Shown here in pieces: positions 27,092 to 36,634 of a stretch of 64,000 nucleotides of DNA (position 1 is its first letter; each line of letters begins with the position of its first letter). A model generated the notes under the pieces. It worked only from the letters and a program-made list of their open reading frames with translations, was not told the DNA's origin and did no database searches. The stretch is taken from positions 1-64,000 of the forward strand of contig JAGAIR010000002.1 in the NCBI GenBank assembly GCA_017626435.1. The letters run 5' to 3'. The translations under genes and the position numbers were made by a program. Source of the stretch: Lachnospiraceae bacterium (GTDB lineage Bacteria > Bacillota_A > Clostridia > Lachnospirales > Lachnospiraceae).

Positions 27092-28561
27092 TTATTTGAT
27101 GAAATTGCCATCTTTTACTACGTCGGCAACTAATTCTCTCTCATCCATATGATGTTTCCTGCCACAGATTTCCTGATAATCCTCATGACCTTTTCCTGCC
27201 AGTACAATAACATCACCTTCCCTGGCATTTTCTATAGCATAGCGGATTGCCTGGGCACGGTCTATCATAGCAATATATTCTCCATCTGCCTTCTTCACTC
27301 CCGTTATGATATCATCTAGTATCGCCTGAGGTTCTTCGTTTCTCGGGTTATCCGAGGTGACAATCGTCAGGTCTGCCAGACGGGAGGATACCTCGCCCAT
27401 CTGGAAACGCCGGTCTCTGGCACGGTTGCCGCCACAGCCAAACAGACATACCAGACGCTTTGGATGATATTCCTTTAATGTGGATAACAGGCTTTCCAGG
27501 CTCATGGCATTGTGGGCATAATCTATCATCAGCGTAAACTTGGAAGATACCGGCAAAAGCTCTACTCTTCCTTTGACACGGATTTTTGCCAGCGACGCAA
27601 GGATTGTTTCCTTGGATACCCCAAAGTGACGGCAGATCGCAATAGCTGTCATGGAATTATATACACTGAATTTGCCCGGAATATCAATTTCCACATCCAT
27701 CTCCAGTTTTCCGCTCATATGATAGGCAACCCCAAGACTTCCGCCTTTATCCATCAGATGTACATTGGAAGCACACAGATCAGCCTCTTTGGAAAATCCG
27801 TAGGTTTCCACCTGGCAGGTATGCCCCTGCAATATCTGCTCCAGATGACTGTCATCCGCATTAAAGATTCCCTGCTTACACTGCTGGAACAGCAGGCTTT
27901 TGCAGTGAATATAATCCTCCATATCCTTATGTTCGTTTGGTCCGATATGATCCGGCTCCAAATTGGTAAAAATACCGTAATCAAATACAAATCCTCCCAC
28001 ACGGTGAAGCATCAGTCCCTGGGAGGAAACCTCCATAACCACGCACTTACATCCTGCATCTGCCATTTTACGGAAAGATTCCTGTACCACATAGGATTCC
28101 GGTGTAGTATTGGCAGAAGGAATGACCTCCGCCCCAATAATGGTCTCAATGGTGCCGATAAGTCCTGTCTTGTAACCAGAATTTTCCAATATGGAGCGCA
28201 CCATATAGGTAGCTGTTGTCTTTCCCTTGGTACCGGTAATTCCGATTGTCGTCAGCTCTTTTGCCGGATGTCCGAAAAAAGCGGCAGATGCCTGTGCCAA
28301 AGCAAGGCGGCTGTCTTTTACCTGGATCACTGTAACAGAAGCATCCACCTGTACTTCCTTTTCCGCGATCAGAACAGATACCCCTTTTGCAGTGACCTCT
28401 CCGGCAAACTCATGCCCATCTCTGACAGCACCACAGATACACACAAAGACTGCACCTGGTGCCGCTTTTCTGGAATCATAGATCAATGCACTGATATCCT
28501 GCTCCAGATTCCCCTGTACGCATTCATACTCCATATCCTGTAATAGCTCTGTTAATTTCAT
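27092..28561 (-). CDS. murE: UDP-MurNAc-tripeptide synthetase (meso-DAP-adding MurE)
   Basis: Adds the third amino acid to UDP-MurNAc-L-Ala-D-Glu in peptidoglycan synthesis. The 489-residue Mur ligase has the ATP loop GITGTKGKTTAT (~107-118), NTTPES substrate loop, LMIDYAHNAMSLE and the C-terminal DNPRNEEP motif. DNPR is the signature of ligases that use meso-diaminopimelate rather than lysine, and dapF next door makes that substrate. The lysine equivalent to the carbamylated residue lies in the EVSSQGL region. ATG 28561 has AAGGGAA upstream. The gene sits between dapF and priA. Confidence 0.93.
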   Translation of the reverse strand: MKLTELLQDMEYECVQGNLEQDISALIYDSRKAAPGAVFVCICGAVRDGHEFAGEVTAKGVSVLIAEKEVQVDASVTVIQVKDSRLALAQASAAFFGHPAKELTTIGITGTKGKTTATYMVRSILENSGYKTGLIGTIETIIGAEVIPSANTTPESYVVQESFRKMADAGCKCVVMEVSSQGLMLHRVGGFVFDYGIFTNLEPDHIGPNEHKDMEDYIHCKSLLFQQCKQGIFNADDSHLEQILQGHTCQVETYGFSKEADLCASNVHLMDKGGSLGVAYHMSGKLEMDVEIDIPGKFSVYNSMTAIAICRHFGVSKETILASLAKIRVKGRVELLPVSSKFTLMIDYAHNAMSLESLLSTLKEYHPKRLVCLFGCGGNRARDRRFQMGEVSSRLADLTIVTSDNPRNEEPQAILDDIITGVKKADGEYIAMIDRAQAIRYAIENAREGDVIVLAGKGHEDYQEICGRKHHMDERELVADVVKDGNFIK

Positions 28562-28611
28562 GCGACAAATTCCCTTTCTATCTATATTGATTTGTAAACA
28601 AAGTTTTTTAT

Positions 28612-29466
28612 TTAATCCTCTTTGTCAATGTCGGAAATATCTATCTCTCCATCAAAAACTACAGCAGCCGGACCTGTCATCCAGACTGTATTCTCCTGAC
28701 GGTCATAGTAAATGTGCAGGTCTCCTCCCAGCAAATGCACTGTAATCTCATCTTCTGTCTTTCCATTCAGCACACAGGCAACAGCAGAAGCACAGGTGCC
28801 GGTTCCACAGGCAAGAGTCTCTCCGGAACCTCTTTCCCATACCCTCATATTAATTTCATGACAGTTTAAAACCTGGACAAACTCTGTATTGATCCGTTCC
28901 GGAAAGCGTTCATGATGTTCAAATTGAGGACCGATTTTTTCCAGGTCCAGAGAAGCTGTATCCTCTACAAAAACAACAGCATGAGGATTTCCCATGGATA
29001 CTCCGGTAATACGGTATTCCTTCCCCTCTATCTGAATCGGTTCATCAAGCACTCTGGGCTGTCCGGATCGGATTGGAATCTGCTCCGGCTCTAACACAGG
29101 CGCCCCCATATCTACCTTAACAAGAGTAACCTTTCCATTTTCCACTGTCAAATCCAGATATTTGATTCCTCCTTTTGTTTCTATGGATATTTCTGTCTTG
29201 TCTGTCAGACCATAATCATAAACATATTTTGCAATACAGCGGACCCCGTTTCCACACATTTTTCCTTCAGATCCGTCCGCATTGTACATTGCCATTCTAA
29301 AATCTGCTACCTTAGAAGGACAAATTAAGATCAATCCGTCGGATCCAATCCCAAAATGCCTGTCACTGACAAATTCTGCCACCTTGGAAGGATGATGAAT
29401 CGTCTCCTCCAGACAATTTACATATACATAATCATTACCGCAGCCATGCATTTTTGTAAATTTCAT
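28612..29466 (-). CDS. dapF: Diaminopimelate epimerase
   Basis: Converts L,L- to meso-diaminopimelate, the precursor for both lysine and peptidoglycan cross-links. The protein has 284 residues starting MKFTKMHGCGNDYVYV. Both catalytic cysteines are seen: MCGNGVRC (~72-79) and ACGTGTCAS (~217-225). I set the start at ATG 29466 because GGAGG lies six bases upstream; the longer in-frame start at 29499 adds residues unlike the family. It lies just before murE, giving a wall-precursor pair. Confidence 0.95.
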   Translation of the reverse strand: MKFTKMHGCGNDYVYVNCLEETIHHPSKVAEFVSDRHFGIGSDGLILICPSKVADFRMAMYNADGSEGKMCGNGVRCIAKYVYDYGLTDKTEISIETKGGIKYLDLTVENGKVTLVKVDMGAPVLEPEQIPIRSGQPRVLDEPIQIEGKEYRITGVSMGNPHAVVFVEDTASLDLEKIGPQFEHHERFPERINTEFVQVLNCHEINMRVWERGSGETLACGTGTCASAVACVLNGKTEDEITVHLLGGDLHIYYDRQENTVWMTGPAAVVFDGEIDISDIDKED

Positions 29467-29573
29467 TGTAACCTCCATTCTTGCGCATGCTTTTTGCACA
29501 TATCATTACCGGGTTTCCATCACTTTCTTCTATTCTACCAAGCAGGATATGCAATGCATACACAAAAAATGTT

Positions 29574-30302
29574 TTAAACCTTGCAATTCCTGTCATCCTG
29601 TTCCTCTTTAAAAACAGCATCTGTAATCACCAGCTGGTAGCCTCTTCCATAACAGGTTTTAATGCTTACTGTCGTATCTTTCAGCTTCTGACGCAGCTGT
29701 TTCATTATCGTATCCAGCGCTCTGCTGCCGGTCTGGTTATTTTCTCCCCATACATGGTACAACAGTTTCTGTCTGGTTACCATTTCCTCCCGGCTATGCA
29801 CCAGCCAGTGCAATACCTGATATTCCTTACCGGTAAGCCCCAATGACCTTTCCCCATAATAAAACTGGCAGCTTTCCATCTGTTCGGTCAATCCGTTTTG
29901 CACAAGCTGTCCTGCTGTCCTTCCATGATATAATTGTATCAGGCGGTAAATCCTTTCCCAAAGGACAGGAGCTGGTCTTAAAATGCTCTGGTAATCATCG
30001 GCACCACGCTGCAGGCATTGAAGCTCCTGATAATAGCTTTCCCTGGCACTGAGAACAAATACCGGCACCCTGACAGATCCTCTTACCTGCTTTACCAGTG
30101 ATAACAGCCTGCTGTTTTCTGATAAACAGATCAAGACAATACTCTCTTCTTCTGAAGTCTCTATGCGTTCCACCATCTCTTCCAGCCAGCTGCCCTTCTT
30201 CAACGGACAATATATAAACTGTACATCCGTCTGCTCCATCTGTATCAAAAAATCCTGCCATGTCTCTGGATATGCTGCCACGACAAATAAATTAATCTTC
30301 AT
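29574..30302 (-). CDS. OmpR-type winged-helix regulator with degenerate receiver domain
   Basis: A 242-residue protein. The C-terminal ~95 residues are a clear OmpR/PhoB DNA-binding domain (LTGKEYQVLHWLVHSREEMV, ALDTIMKQLRQKL, CYGRGYQL). The N-terminal ~120 residues have the size and strand pattern of a receiver (MKINLFVVAAYPE, VPVFVLSARE, GADDY), but the acidic pair and the phospho-accepting Asp are absent; VLICLSENS stands at the usual phosphorylation strand. It probably acts without a histidine kinase, and none is encoded nearby. The start ATG 30302 has AGAGGAG and lies within the last 11 bases of hydE, so expression is coupled to it. Confidence 0.8.
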   Translation of the reverse strand: MKINLFVVAAYPETWQDFLIQMEQTDVQFIYCPLKKGSWLEEMVERIETSEEESIVLICLSENSRLLSLVKQVRGSVRVPVFVLSARESYYQELQCLQRGADDYQSILRPAPVLWERIYRLIQLYHGRTAGQLVQNGLTEQMESCQFYYGERSLGLTGKEYQVLHWLVHSREEMVTRQKLLYHVWGENNQTGSRALDTIMKQLRQKLKDTTVSIKTCYGRGYQLVITDAVFKEEQDDRNCKV

Positions 30303-31353
30303 TCCGATAATCTCCTCTGGAAACTACCACCTCATAGCCTGCCTCTCTCATCTGCTGTTTTAACTGCTCCAGTCCTTCGATTCCCTCTGCTCCACGGGAT
30401 ATTTTCCGGTTATAAATCGTATACTGGTCCCTTACCTCCTGTGGTGACAGATTCGGCATGACTACATTTGCTCCTGCCTGCATCCCCCGGACTCTTCCAT
30501 TCCGCTCCACGGTACCAAGTGCTGTGGTCGCCGGCAGCAGTACCCTTGGCAACATCAGCCGTATTATGGATAAAAGATACAACGTCAGCTCTGCATTTCC
30601 ACCCCGTTCTGTCTCAAAGGGAGTATTTTTTGCCGGAATAAACGGACCAATGCCTACCATGTGTGGATTCAGTGTTTTTAAGAATACCAGATCCTGTGCC
30701 AGATTGGAAATCCTCTGATAAGGAGAACCTACCATAAACCCGGCTCCTACCTGATAACCAATTTCTTTTAACTCCCACAGACACTGCTTTCTGCGCAGAA
30801 GGGACATATTTCCGGGATGAAGCTTTTTGTAATGGCTCTCATCTGCTGTTTCGTGCCGCAAAAGGTAACGGTCTGCTCCTGCATCATACCATTTCTTATA
30901 AACGGTCCTTGATTTTTCTCCCAGAGAGAGGGTCACAGCACAATCCGGATATTTTTTCTTGATACCTTCTATCATATGCGCTACCCTGTCGGGGGTATAA
31001 TATAAATCTTCCCCACCTTGGATGACAAAGGTACGGAAGCCCTGGGCATATCCCACATCACAACAGTGAAATACTTCCTCTTCTTCCAGGCGGTATCTCT
31101 GTGCAAACCGGTTACTCCTTCGGATTCCACAGTAATAGCAGTCATTTTTACAGTAATTGGTCAGCTCGATCAATCCCCGGATAAACACCTGGTTGCCGTA
31201 TTCACGCCGTCTGACAACATCAGCCCGCTCAGCCAGATAACCCGCTGTCTCCTGATTCCGAAACCGTATCAGTTCTGCATATTCTTCTATAGACAGCTCT
31301 CCATGGCTTTCCAGCCTGTCAATCATCTCTTTTAAACCCTCGTTCATTTCCAT
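30292..31353 (-). CDS. hydE: [FeFe] hydrogenase maturation radical-SAM protein HydE
   Basis: HydE is a radical-SAM enzyme that helps assemble the di-iron subcluster of [FeFe] hydrogenase. The 353-residue length fits. The cluster motif CKNDCYYCG (Cys-x3-Cys-x2-Cys, ~68-75) is followed by the family-typical FVIQGGEDLYY, TLSLGE, GADRYLLRHETA, GAGFMVGSPYQ, MVGIGPFIP, LLPATTALGT and GANVVMPN segments. HydF and HydG, its partners, are not in this window. BioB-like or PylB-like enzymes are the alternative, but the segment order matches HydE best. It starts 63 bases from a terminator, so it probably has its own promoter, which I could not assign. Confidence 0.88.
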   Translation of the reverse strand: MEMNEGLKEMIDRLESHGELSIEEYAELIRFRNQETAGYLAERADVVRRREYGNQVFIRGLIELTNYCKNDCYYCGIRRSNRFAQRYRLEEEEVFHCCDVGYAQGFRTFVIQGGEDLYYTPDRVAHMIEGIKKKYPDCAVTLSLGEKSRTVYKKWYDAGADRYLLRHETADESHYKKLHPGNMSLLRRKQCLWELKEIGYQVGAGFMVGSPYQRISNLAQDLVFLKTLNPHMVGIGPFIPAKNTPFETERGGNAELTLYLLSIIRLMLPRVLLPATTALGTVERNGRVRGMQAGANVVMPNLSPQEVRDQYTIYNRKISRGAEGIEGLEQLKQQMREAGYEVVVSRGDYRNED

Positions 31354-31416
31354 TCATTCCTTTTCATCTGCTCTTATATTATGATGACACATTTTTCTTC
31401 ATAAAACAAGAACCTT

Positions 31417-31469
31417 CCAAAAAGAAAAAGAAAGACACATTCCCTCATGGTCTCTGTGTCCTTCTTTTT
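31417..31469 (-). terminator. Terminator after the mmpL-tetR operon
   Basis: On the minus strand AAAAAGAAGGACACA pairs with TGTGTCTTTCTTTTT (arms 31455-31469 and 31425-31439) around a 15-base loop, and the transcript then continues into T-rich sequence. It lies between the tetR stop and hydE and separates the two transcription units. Confidence 0.75.
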
Positions 31470-31503
31470 ATCGCATTTTATCCTCACATAAGAATGTCCC
31501 CTA

Positions 31504-32118
31504 TCAGCTTTCCGTTCCCGCAACGATCTCAAACTGGGCTATCATCATCCGGATAGACTGATACAGTTCCGGTTTCAGCTCCTCCAGTGTACAGGGTGAA
31601 CCTTCCAGCACCACATTGTAGCAGGAAGCACTGACCAGTTCTACGATCATATAGATCATCAGCTCTTTCTGACGAAATCTCCTGCCAGATTCCTCAATAA
31701 GACGTTCAAATATATCCATGCAGTTCATATTATCCATATCCGGAATCCGTATCTTGGAAAACATTGCCCAACTGAGATTTTTAGAGATAAACCGCAAAAG
31801 CGACTGGTTTTCATTTAACTGATCGATCACATTATCGGCAATGAATACAACCCGTTCCTCCAATCCCTCTATGTCATTTTCCATCAGCAGCTGATGTGCC
31901 TTTTCAAAAATCTGATTTGCTTTATGGGTAATCAGTTTATCCCGGATATCGTACTTATCCTTAAAATACAGGTAGAAGGTACCCTTGGCCATCTTCGCCT
32001 TTTTGACAATATCCGAAATAGAAGTATTATTAATCCCCTGCGCTGTAAACAGCTGGAACGCAGAAGTAAGCAATGCCTCCTGCTTCTGCTTTTTCTTCTC
32101 TTCCATTCGATTTCCCAT
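31504..32118 (-). CDS. TetR-family transcriptional regulator
   Basis: A 204-residue regulator with an N-terminal TetR helix-turn-helix (ISDIVKKAKMAKGTFYLYFKDK, ~34-56) and an all-helical ligand domain. The start ATG 32118 has AGGAGG eight bases upstream. It is the third gene of the mmpL operon, 27 bases after the secreted coiled-coil gene. Two matching TGACC-type palindromes at the mmpL promoter are the obvious binding sites, so I infer that it represses its own operon until an effector, perhaps a lipid or toxic compound carried by the MMPL protein, binds. Confidence 0.9.
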   Translation of the reverse strand: MGNRMEEKKKQKQEALLTSAFQLFTAQGINNTSISDIVKKAKMAKGTFYLYFKDKYDIRDKLITHKANQIFEKAHQLLMENDIEGLEERVVFIADNVIDQLNENQSLLRFISKNLSWAMFSKIRIPDMDNMNCMDIFERLIEESGRRFRQKELMIYMIVELVSASCYNVVLEGSPCTLEELKPELYQSIRMMIAQFEIVAGTES

Positions 32119-32145
32119 CTAAGATACCTCCTACATTTTATCACT

Positions 32146-34353
32146 TTATTCTTCTGTACTTATTTCTTCTGTTGCCATAATGAACTTTACACTGCCCTCC
32201 ATATTATCAGCAGAGCCGCTGAAGCTGGTGTAATCATTGGAAGCAGAACTGATCTTGGAGATTCTGTCATTAAAATCATCTGTCGTATCCAACATTTCTG
32301 CAATGGAATCAGTCAGTTTCCGGATACCTTCCCGGTTGAATTTCTCCATACCTTCCTTTAATTCCTTTGCTCCATCGTTCAGGTCAGAAATACCATCTGC
32401 CACATCTCCTGTAGCAGTAACCAGCTTGGCAACGCCACGGAACAATGTGCCGACTCCCTTGGATAAATCCTTCGCTCCATCTCTCAGCTCCTTGCTGTTA
32501 TTTGTCAGTTTCTTAGCATTTTTTGTAATAGTGGAGGAATTTTTGATCAACGATTTTGCTCCGCTGTTCAAAGAAGTGCTGGCATCTGTCAGATCACCGG
32601 ACTTTTCTCTAAGCTGGGAAGCATAGGTAGACATCGTTCCTGCTGCACTCTCCAGTGCGGCAGCCCCGGTATAAAGATTTGTTTCCTTGCTCTCTTTGCT
32701 GGTCGCCTTCTCCATCGTAGCTAAAGCTACTGCCAGATCAGAAGCACCACTTTTATCTGCCTCTCCATCTGCTTTCCCGTTTGTAGCAATATCTACACCG
32801 GCTGCTACCTGCTCGCCTCCCTGGATATAAGCAACGGCACCACTTAATGCTGCTACCATATTCTGATACTGCTTTGCAGACTCAGCATCCCCAGCCGCCT
32901 CATATTGCTTTGCTGCCGTGCTAAACTGGGTGATCATCGCATTCAGTCCTGCCTCACAGGCATCCAGCTCATCTGTCTTTTTCAGCTTGCTTACTGCTGC
33001 ATTGATTTCAGCAACTCCGCTCTGTGCCTGGGTAAGACCAGCATCCAGCTGTCCGATTCCGTTTTTCAGATTAGCAGTCCCCGTTGTCATATTGTTCATA
33101 TTATCCTGGGAAAGCAAGGTATTTGTAGAACTTACAAAGGTATCTACCCCGGCAGTATAGGACTGAACTCCCTTGGAAAGCTGCTTTGCCCCTTTTACAT
33201 AGGAAACCACACCATCCAACAATTTATCTGTTCCTTTCGTGTAATCCACAACACCATTCTTCAGGCTTGCACTTCCCTTCTTTAAATCACCTGCACCATC
33301 CCCCAGTTTATCCACCGCTTTGGCATATTTTTTGAAACTGTCTTTTAATTCCTGGGTCCCATCCTTCAGATCAGAACTGCCATCCACCAGCTTCAGGGAA
33401 GAATCCTTCAGTTCATCCATCTTATCATTTAATTCATCAATATCTTCAATCTCATCAAAATCAAGTTCATTAAACAGACTGTTTGTAGCCACCGTATACG
33501 TAGAATTCATCTCAAAATCAGTAACATTGGCGGTAATCTTAACAGTATCAGTAATTTTATCACTAATCTTGGAACTGTCAATATCCATATCCTCACCAAA
33601 GTCCAGATTGTCCAGATCCAAGCTTTCTGCCAGACCAGGCATACCATAGCCTACCACAATATCATTGTCTCCTTCTGAAACAATGGTTCCATTGTCAATC
33701 GTAATATTCTCAAAATTCTCTACTGGCAGGATCATTCCAGTCACCATAACAAATGGTGTATAAATTTCTGTCTCTTTCCCACCAATGGTAACTGTCTTTT
33801 TTGCACTGTTGGTATATTTAATATTCATTTCCAGCTTTCCGCTTTTGCCAACAAGATCTTTTGGTGACATCTCTTTCCCATCCAGCTTATAGGTCATTTC
33901 CATACCTACCGGAAGCTTCTCATCCGTACTTCCCTGATAATAAATATCCTTATCCGCAGTATCCCAGGTAAGTTTCTCTCCATCCTGTGTAAAGGTTTCT
34001 TCTCCTTTTACATTTTCAATATCCTTTAAATTAGAAACATCCTGAAGCTTTCCATTGATCCCGGAATTTTTTAACCAGTCAGAGACAACGATATCCTTTG
34101 TTTTTCCTGCCGCATCCAGATTAACATAGACTGTTTCCTGCTTAGAAGCCTTATCTTCACTGTCAAGACCGGCAGAGGCCTTCGTGGTCAATGTTTCCTT
34201 CGTGGTCTTATTGATTTCTCCGGCAGCAGCCTGTGCAACATTCCCTGTCAGTGTAAACATGTGGGACGCATAATCTACATTACTGGTAATCAGACCGGCA
34301 GCAAGCAGGCTGCTTAAACTAACTGCAATAATTTTTTTTCTATTTTTTCTCAT
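32146..34353 (-). CDS. Secreted coiled-coil protein with LxxG heptad repeats (YhgE/Pip-like ectodomain)
   Basis: About 735 residues. An N-terminal signal sequence (KKIIAVSLSSLLAAGLI) is followed by a beta-rich region (~75-290) and long helical stretches with X-X-X-L-X-X-G repeats such as LVDGSSDLKDGTQELKDS, found in YhgE/Pip-family and MMPL-associated proteins. Unlike full YhgE proteins it has no C-terminal transmembrane domain, ending in a polar tail (MATEEISTEE). I chose ATG 34353, which has GGAGG five bases upstream; the ATG at 34365 is part of that ribosome site. It lies between mmpL and tetR and probably works with the MMPL exporter outside the membrane. Confidence 0.8.
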   Translation of the reverse strand: MRKNRKKIIAVSLSSLLAAGLITSNVDYASHMFTLTGNVAQAAAGEINKTTKETLTTKASAGLDSEDKASKQETVYVNLDAAGKTKDIVVSDWLKNSGINGKLQDVSNLKDIENVKGEETFTQDGEKLTWDTADKDIYYQGSTDEKLPVGMEMTYKLDGKEMSPKDLVGKSGKLEMNIKYTNSAKKTVTIGGKETEIYTPFVMVTGMILPVENFENITIDNGTIVSEGDNDIVVGYGMPGLAESLDLDNLDFGEDMDIDSSKISDKITDTVKITANVTDFEMNSTYTVATNSLFNELDFDEIEDIDELNDKMDELKDSSLKLVDGSSDLKDGTQELKDSFKKYAKAVDKLGDGAGDLKKGSASLKNGVVDYTKGTDKLLDGVVSYVKGAKQLSKGVQSYTAGVDTFVSSTNTLLSQDNMNNMTTGTANLKNGIGQLDAGLTQAQSGVAEINAAVSKLKKTDELDACEAGLNAMITQFSTAAKQYEAAGDAESAKQYQNMVAALSGAVAYIQGGEQVAAGVDIATNGKADGEADKSGASDLAVALATMEKATSKESKETNLYTGAAALESAAGTMSTYASQLREKSGDLTDASTSLNSGAKSLIKNSSTITKNAKKLTNNSKELRDGAKDLSKGVGTLFRGVAKLVTATGDVADGISDLNDGAKELKEGMEKFNREGIRKLTDSIAEMLDTTDDFNDRISKISSASNDYTSFSGSADNMEGSVKFIMATEEISTEE

Positions 34354-34485
34354 ATTATCCTCCATTCCTGCGCCATTTCCCAGTCTCTAGTCCACTGTGT
34401 GTCCTAATGGTATTGTTTTCTGGGCATCTGCGCCTATTATGACTTGATTTTATTGAATATATTCGGTACGAAAGTGCATTTTCCC

Positions 34486-36600
34486 TTATGCCTGCAACCT
34501 TTCTTTGACCTGCTTTGGCCGTTTGCTCACCTTTGCCTGGATCATATCCCAGGAAGTCCGGATAATCACTCCGTCAAAGATCCAGAGCATCGCTGGTAAG
34601 ATTGCAATAACAACAATCATACTGATAACTGCTCCTCTGGCAAGCAGAGCACAGATCGAGCTGATCATATCAATCTTGGAATAAACACATACACCAAAGG
34701 TTGCCGCAAAGAAACATAAACCACTGGTTACAATGGATTTGATGGAAGTCCTGTGCGCAATGGCAATCGCTTCCTTCTTTCCCGCTCCCTTCACTCTCTC
34801 CTTGTGATATCTGTTGGTCATCAAGATCGCATAATCAACGGTAGCACCCAGCTGAATCGTTCCAATAACAATACTTGCCACAAAAGGAAGTGCGGTATTG
34901 GTATAAAATGGTACTGACATATTGCAGGCAATTGCAAATTCGATCACAGCTACCAAAATACATGGGATGGAAATTGATTTAAAAGTAACGAGAATGATCA
35001 GGAAAATTGCTACGATAGAAATCGTGTTTACATTTTTCAGATCTACATCCGTTACATCAGACAAATCCTTCATCAGAGGTGCTTCTCCAATAACCATGGC
35101 ATCCTTCTGATATCCCTTTACAATGTCATTGATATCTGCAATCTGTGCATTGACCTCATCGGTCGCCGATTTATAATCGGAGCAGACAAACATCAACTCA
35201 TAATTATCTGTCTTTAATATTTCCTTAATATCATTTGGAATCATGGACTCCGGCAGATTTGCGCCTACAAGGGAATTCAGTCCAATGACCCATTTCACGC
35301 CATCTACCTGCTCAATTTTCTTACTCATGGCACTTTTCTGCTTTGCCGACAGATTTTCATTTTTTAAAAGTACCATATGCATATTGCTCATATCAAACTC
35401 ACTGGAAAGTTTTTCATTGGCAATAGCACTTGGAATCGTCTTGGGCAGAGAAGTGTCGATGTTGTAATAGATTTCATAATTTGCATTACCATAAGCTGCC
35501 GGGAATAAGACAATCACAAACAGTAGCAGTGCAATCCGGTAATGCTTCACTACAAACTTGGATACCCCATCCAGATTCGGCAGAAGTGCTTTATGTGATG
35601 TCTTCTCAATAGCACCATCAAAGGTAAGTATCATAGCCGGCAAAACAGTTACACAGGCAATCACTCCGATAATTACACCTTTTGACATAACGATACCGAT
35701 ATTGGCTCCCAGTTTAAAGGTCATAACACAAAGTGCCACAAAGCCTGCAATAGTGGTAACCGAACTACTGGAAACTGACTTAAAGGTATTCATGATCGCA
35801 TGGGACATCGCCCTCTGCTTATCCCCTTCAAACCGCAATTTATTTGCCTCATAGCTTTCCAGCAGAAAGATGGAATAATCCATCGTAACCGCCAGCTGCA
35901 ACACTGCTGCCAGCGCCTGTGTGATGTAGGAAATCTCACCCAGCATCCTGTTGCTTCCCAGGTTGTACACAATGGCCATTCCAATAGTAGCAAGGAATAT
36001 CAGGGGTGTCACCAGGGAATCCATGGTGATCATCAGTACCAACAGGGACAAACATGCAGCAATAATAACGTAAATCGGCATTTCCTGCAACGCCAGGTTC
36101 TTAATATCCGTAACGACTCCTGACATACCGGAAGCATATGCACTTTTTCCAACGGTCTTCCGGATTTCTGTAATGGCTCCCATGGTGTCATCTGCTGATG
36201 TGGTATCATCAAACAGGGCAATCATCATGGTAGCATCTCCATTGAAAAATGCTTCCTGAAGCTTCTTGGGCATCATTTCCGTAGGAACGGAAATATCCAG
36301 TGCATCATCATACCAAAGGACATCTGTTACATGGTCAATGTTTTCAATCTTTTTTTCCAGTTTCGCCGCATCCTTCATGGACATATCTTCTACGATAACC
36401 ATAGAGAATGCACCCATTCCAAATTCATCTACAAGAATATCCTGACCCTCAACGGTTTCCAGCGAATCCGGCAGATAACTCAGAACGTCATAATTGATTC
36501 TGGTAGAGATATAGCCAATCGCTGACGGAATCAATAAAATCACCGCCAGAATCATAATAATATTCTTGTGCTTTGTGATTAGTTTTGCAATCTTGTTCAT
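34486..36600 (-). CDS. MMPL/RND-family membrane exporter
   Basis: A 704-residue polytopic membrane protein with the internal duplication of RND transporters: an N-terminal helix, an extracytoplasmic domain (~40-165), five or so helices, then a second helix, a second outside domain (~385-520) and the last helices. The MMPL-type motifs TMDYSIFLLE (~251) and TVDYAILMTNRY (~603) carry the membrane aspartates likely to relay protons. Family members move lipids, drugs or wall precursors; the substrate here is unknown. ATG 36600 is chosen over 36633, which sits by the proposed operator. It is first in the operon, followed by the coiled-coil partner and tetR. Confidence 0.88.
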   Translation of the reverse strand: MNKIAKLITKHKNIIMILAVILLIPSAIGYISTRINYDVLSYLPDSLETVEGQDILVDEFGMGAFSMVIVEDMSMKDAAKLEKKIENIDHVTDVLWYDDALDISVPTEMMPKKLQEAFFNGDATMMIALFDDTTSADDTMGAITEIRKTVGKSAYASGMSGVVTDIKNLALQEMPIYVIIAACLSLLVLMITMDSLVTPLIFLATIGMAIVYNLGSNRMLGEISYITQALAAVLQLAVTMDYSIFLLESYEANKLRFEGDKQRAMSHAIMNTFKSVSSSSVTTIAGFVALCVMTFKLGANIGIVMSKGVIIGVIACVTVLPAMILTFDGAIEKTSHKALLPNLDGVSKFVVKHYRIALLLFVIVLFPAAYGNANYEIYYNIDTSLPKTIPSAIANEKLSSEFDMSNMHMVLLKNENLSAKQKSAMSKKIEQVDGVKWVIGLNSLVGANLPESMIPNDIKEILKTDNYELMFVCSDYKSATDEVNAQIADINDIVKGYQKDAMVIGEAPLMKDLSDVTDVDLKNVNTISIVAIFLIILVTFKSISIPCILVAVIEFAIACNMSVPFYTNTALPFVASIVIGTIQLGATVDYAILMTNRYHKERVKGAGKKEAIAIAHRTSIKSIVTSGLCFFAATFGVCVYSKIDMISSICALLARGAVISMIVVIAILPAMLWIFDGVIIRTSWDMIQAKVSKRPKQVKERLQA

Positions 36601-36634
36601 TGCACTTCCTACCTTTCTAATAATTATTCTCATA

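Noticed and set aside
27512..28543. 343-codon + strand frame opposite murE
   Set aside because: It lies wholly antisense to murE, whose motifs are intact; the His/Cys/Ile-rich translation looks like a shadow frame and has no ribosome site.
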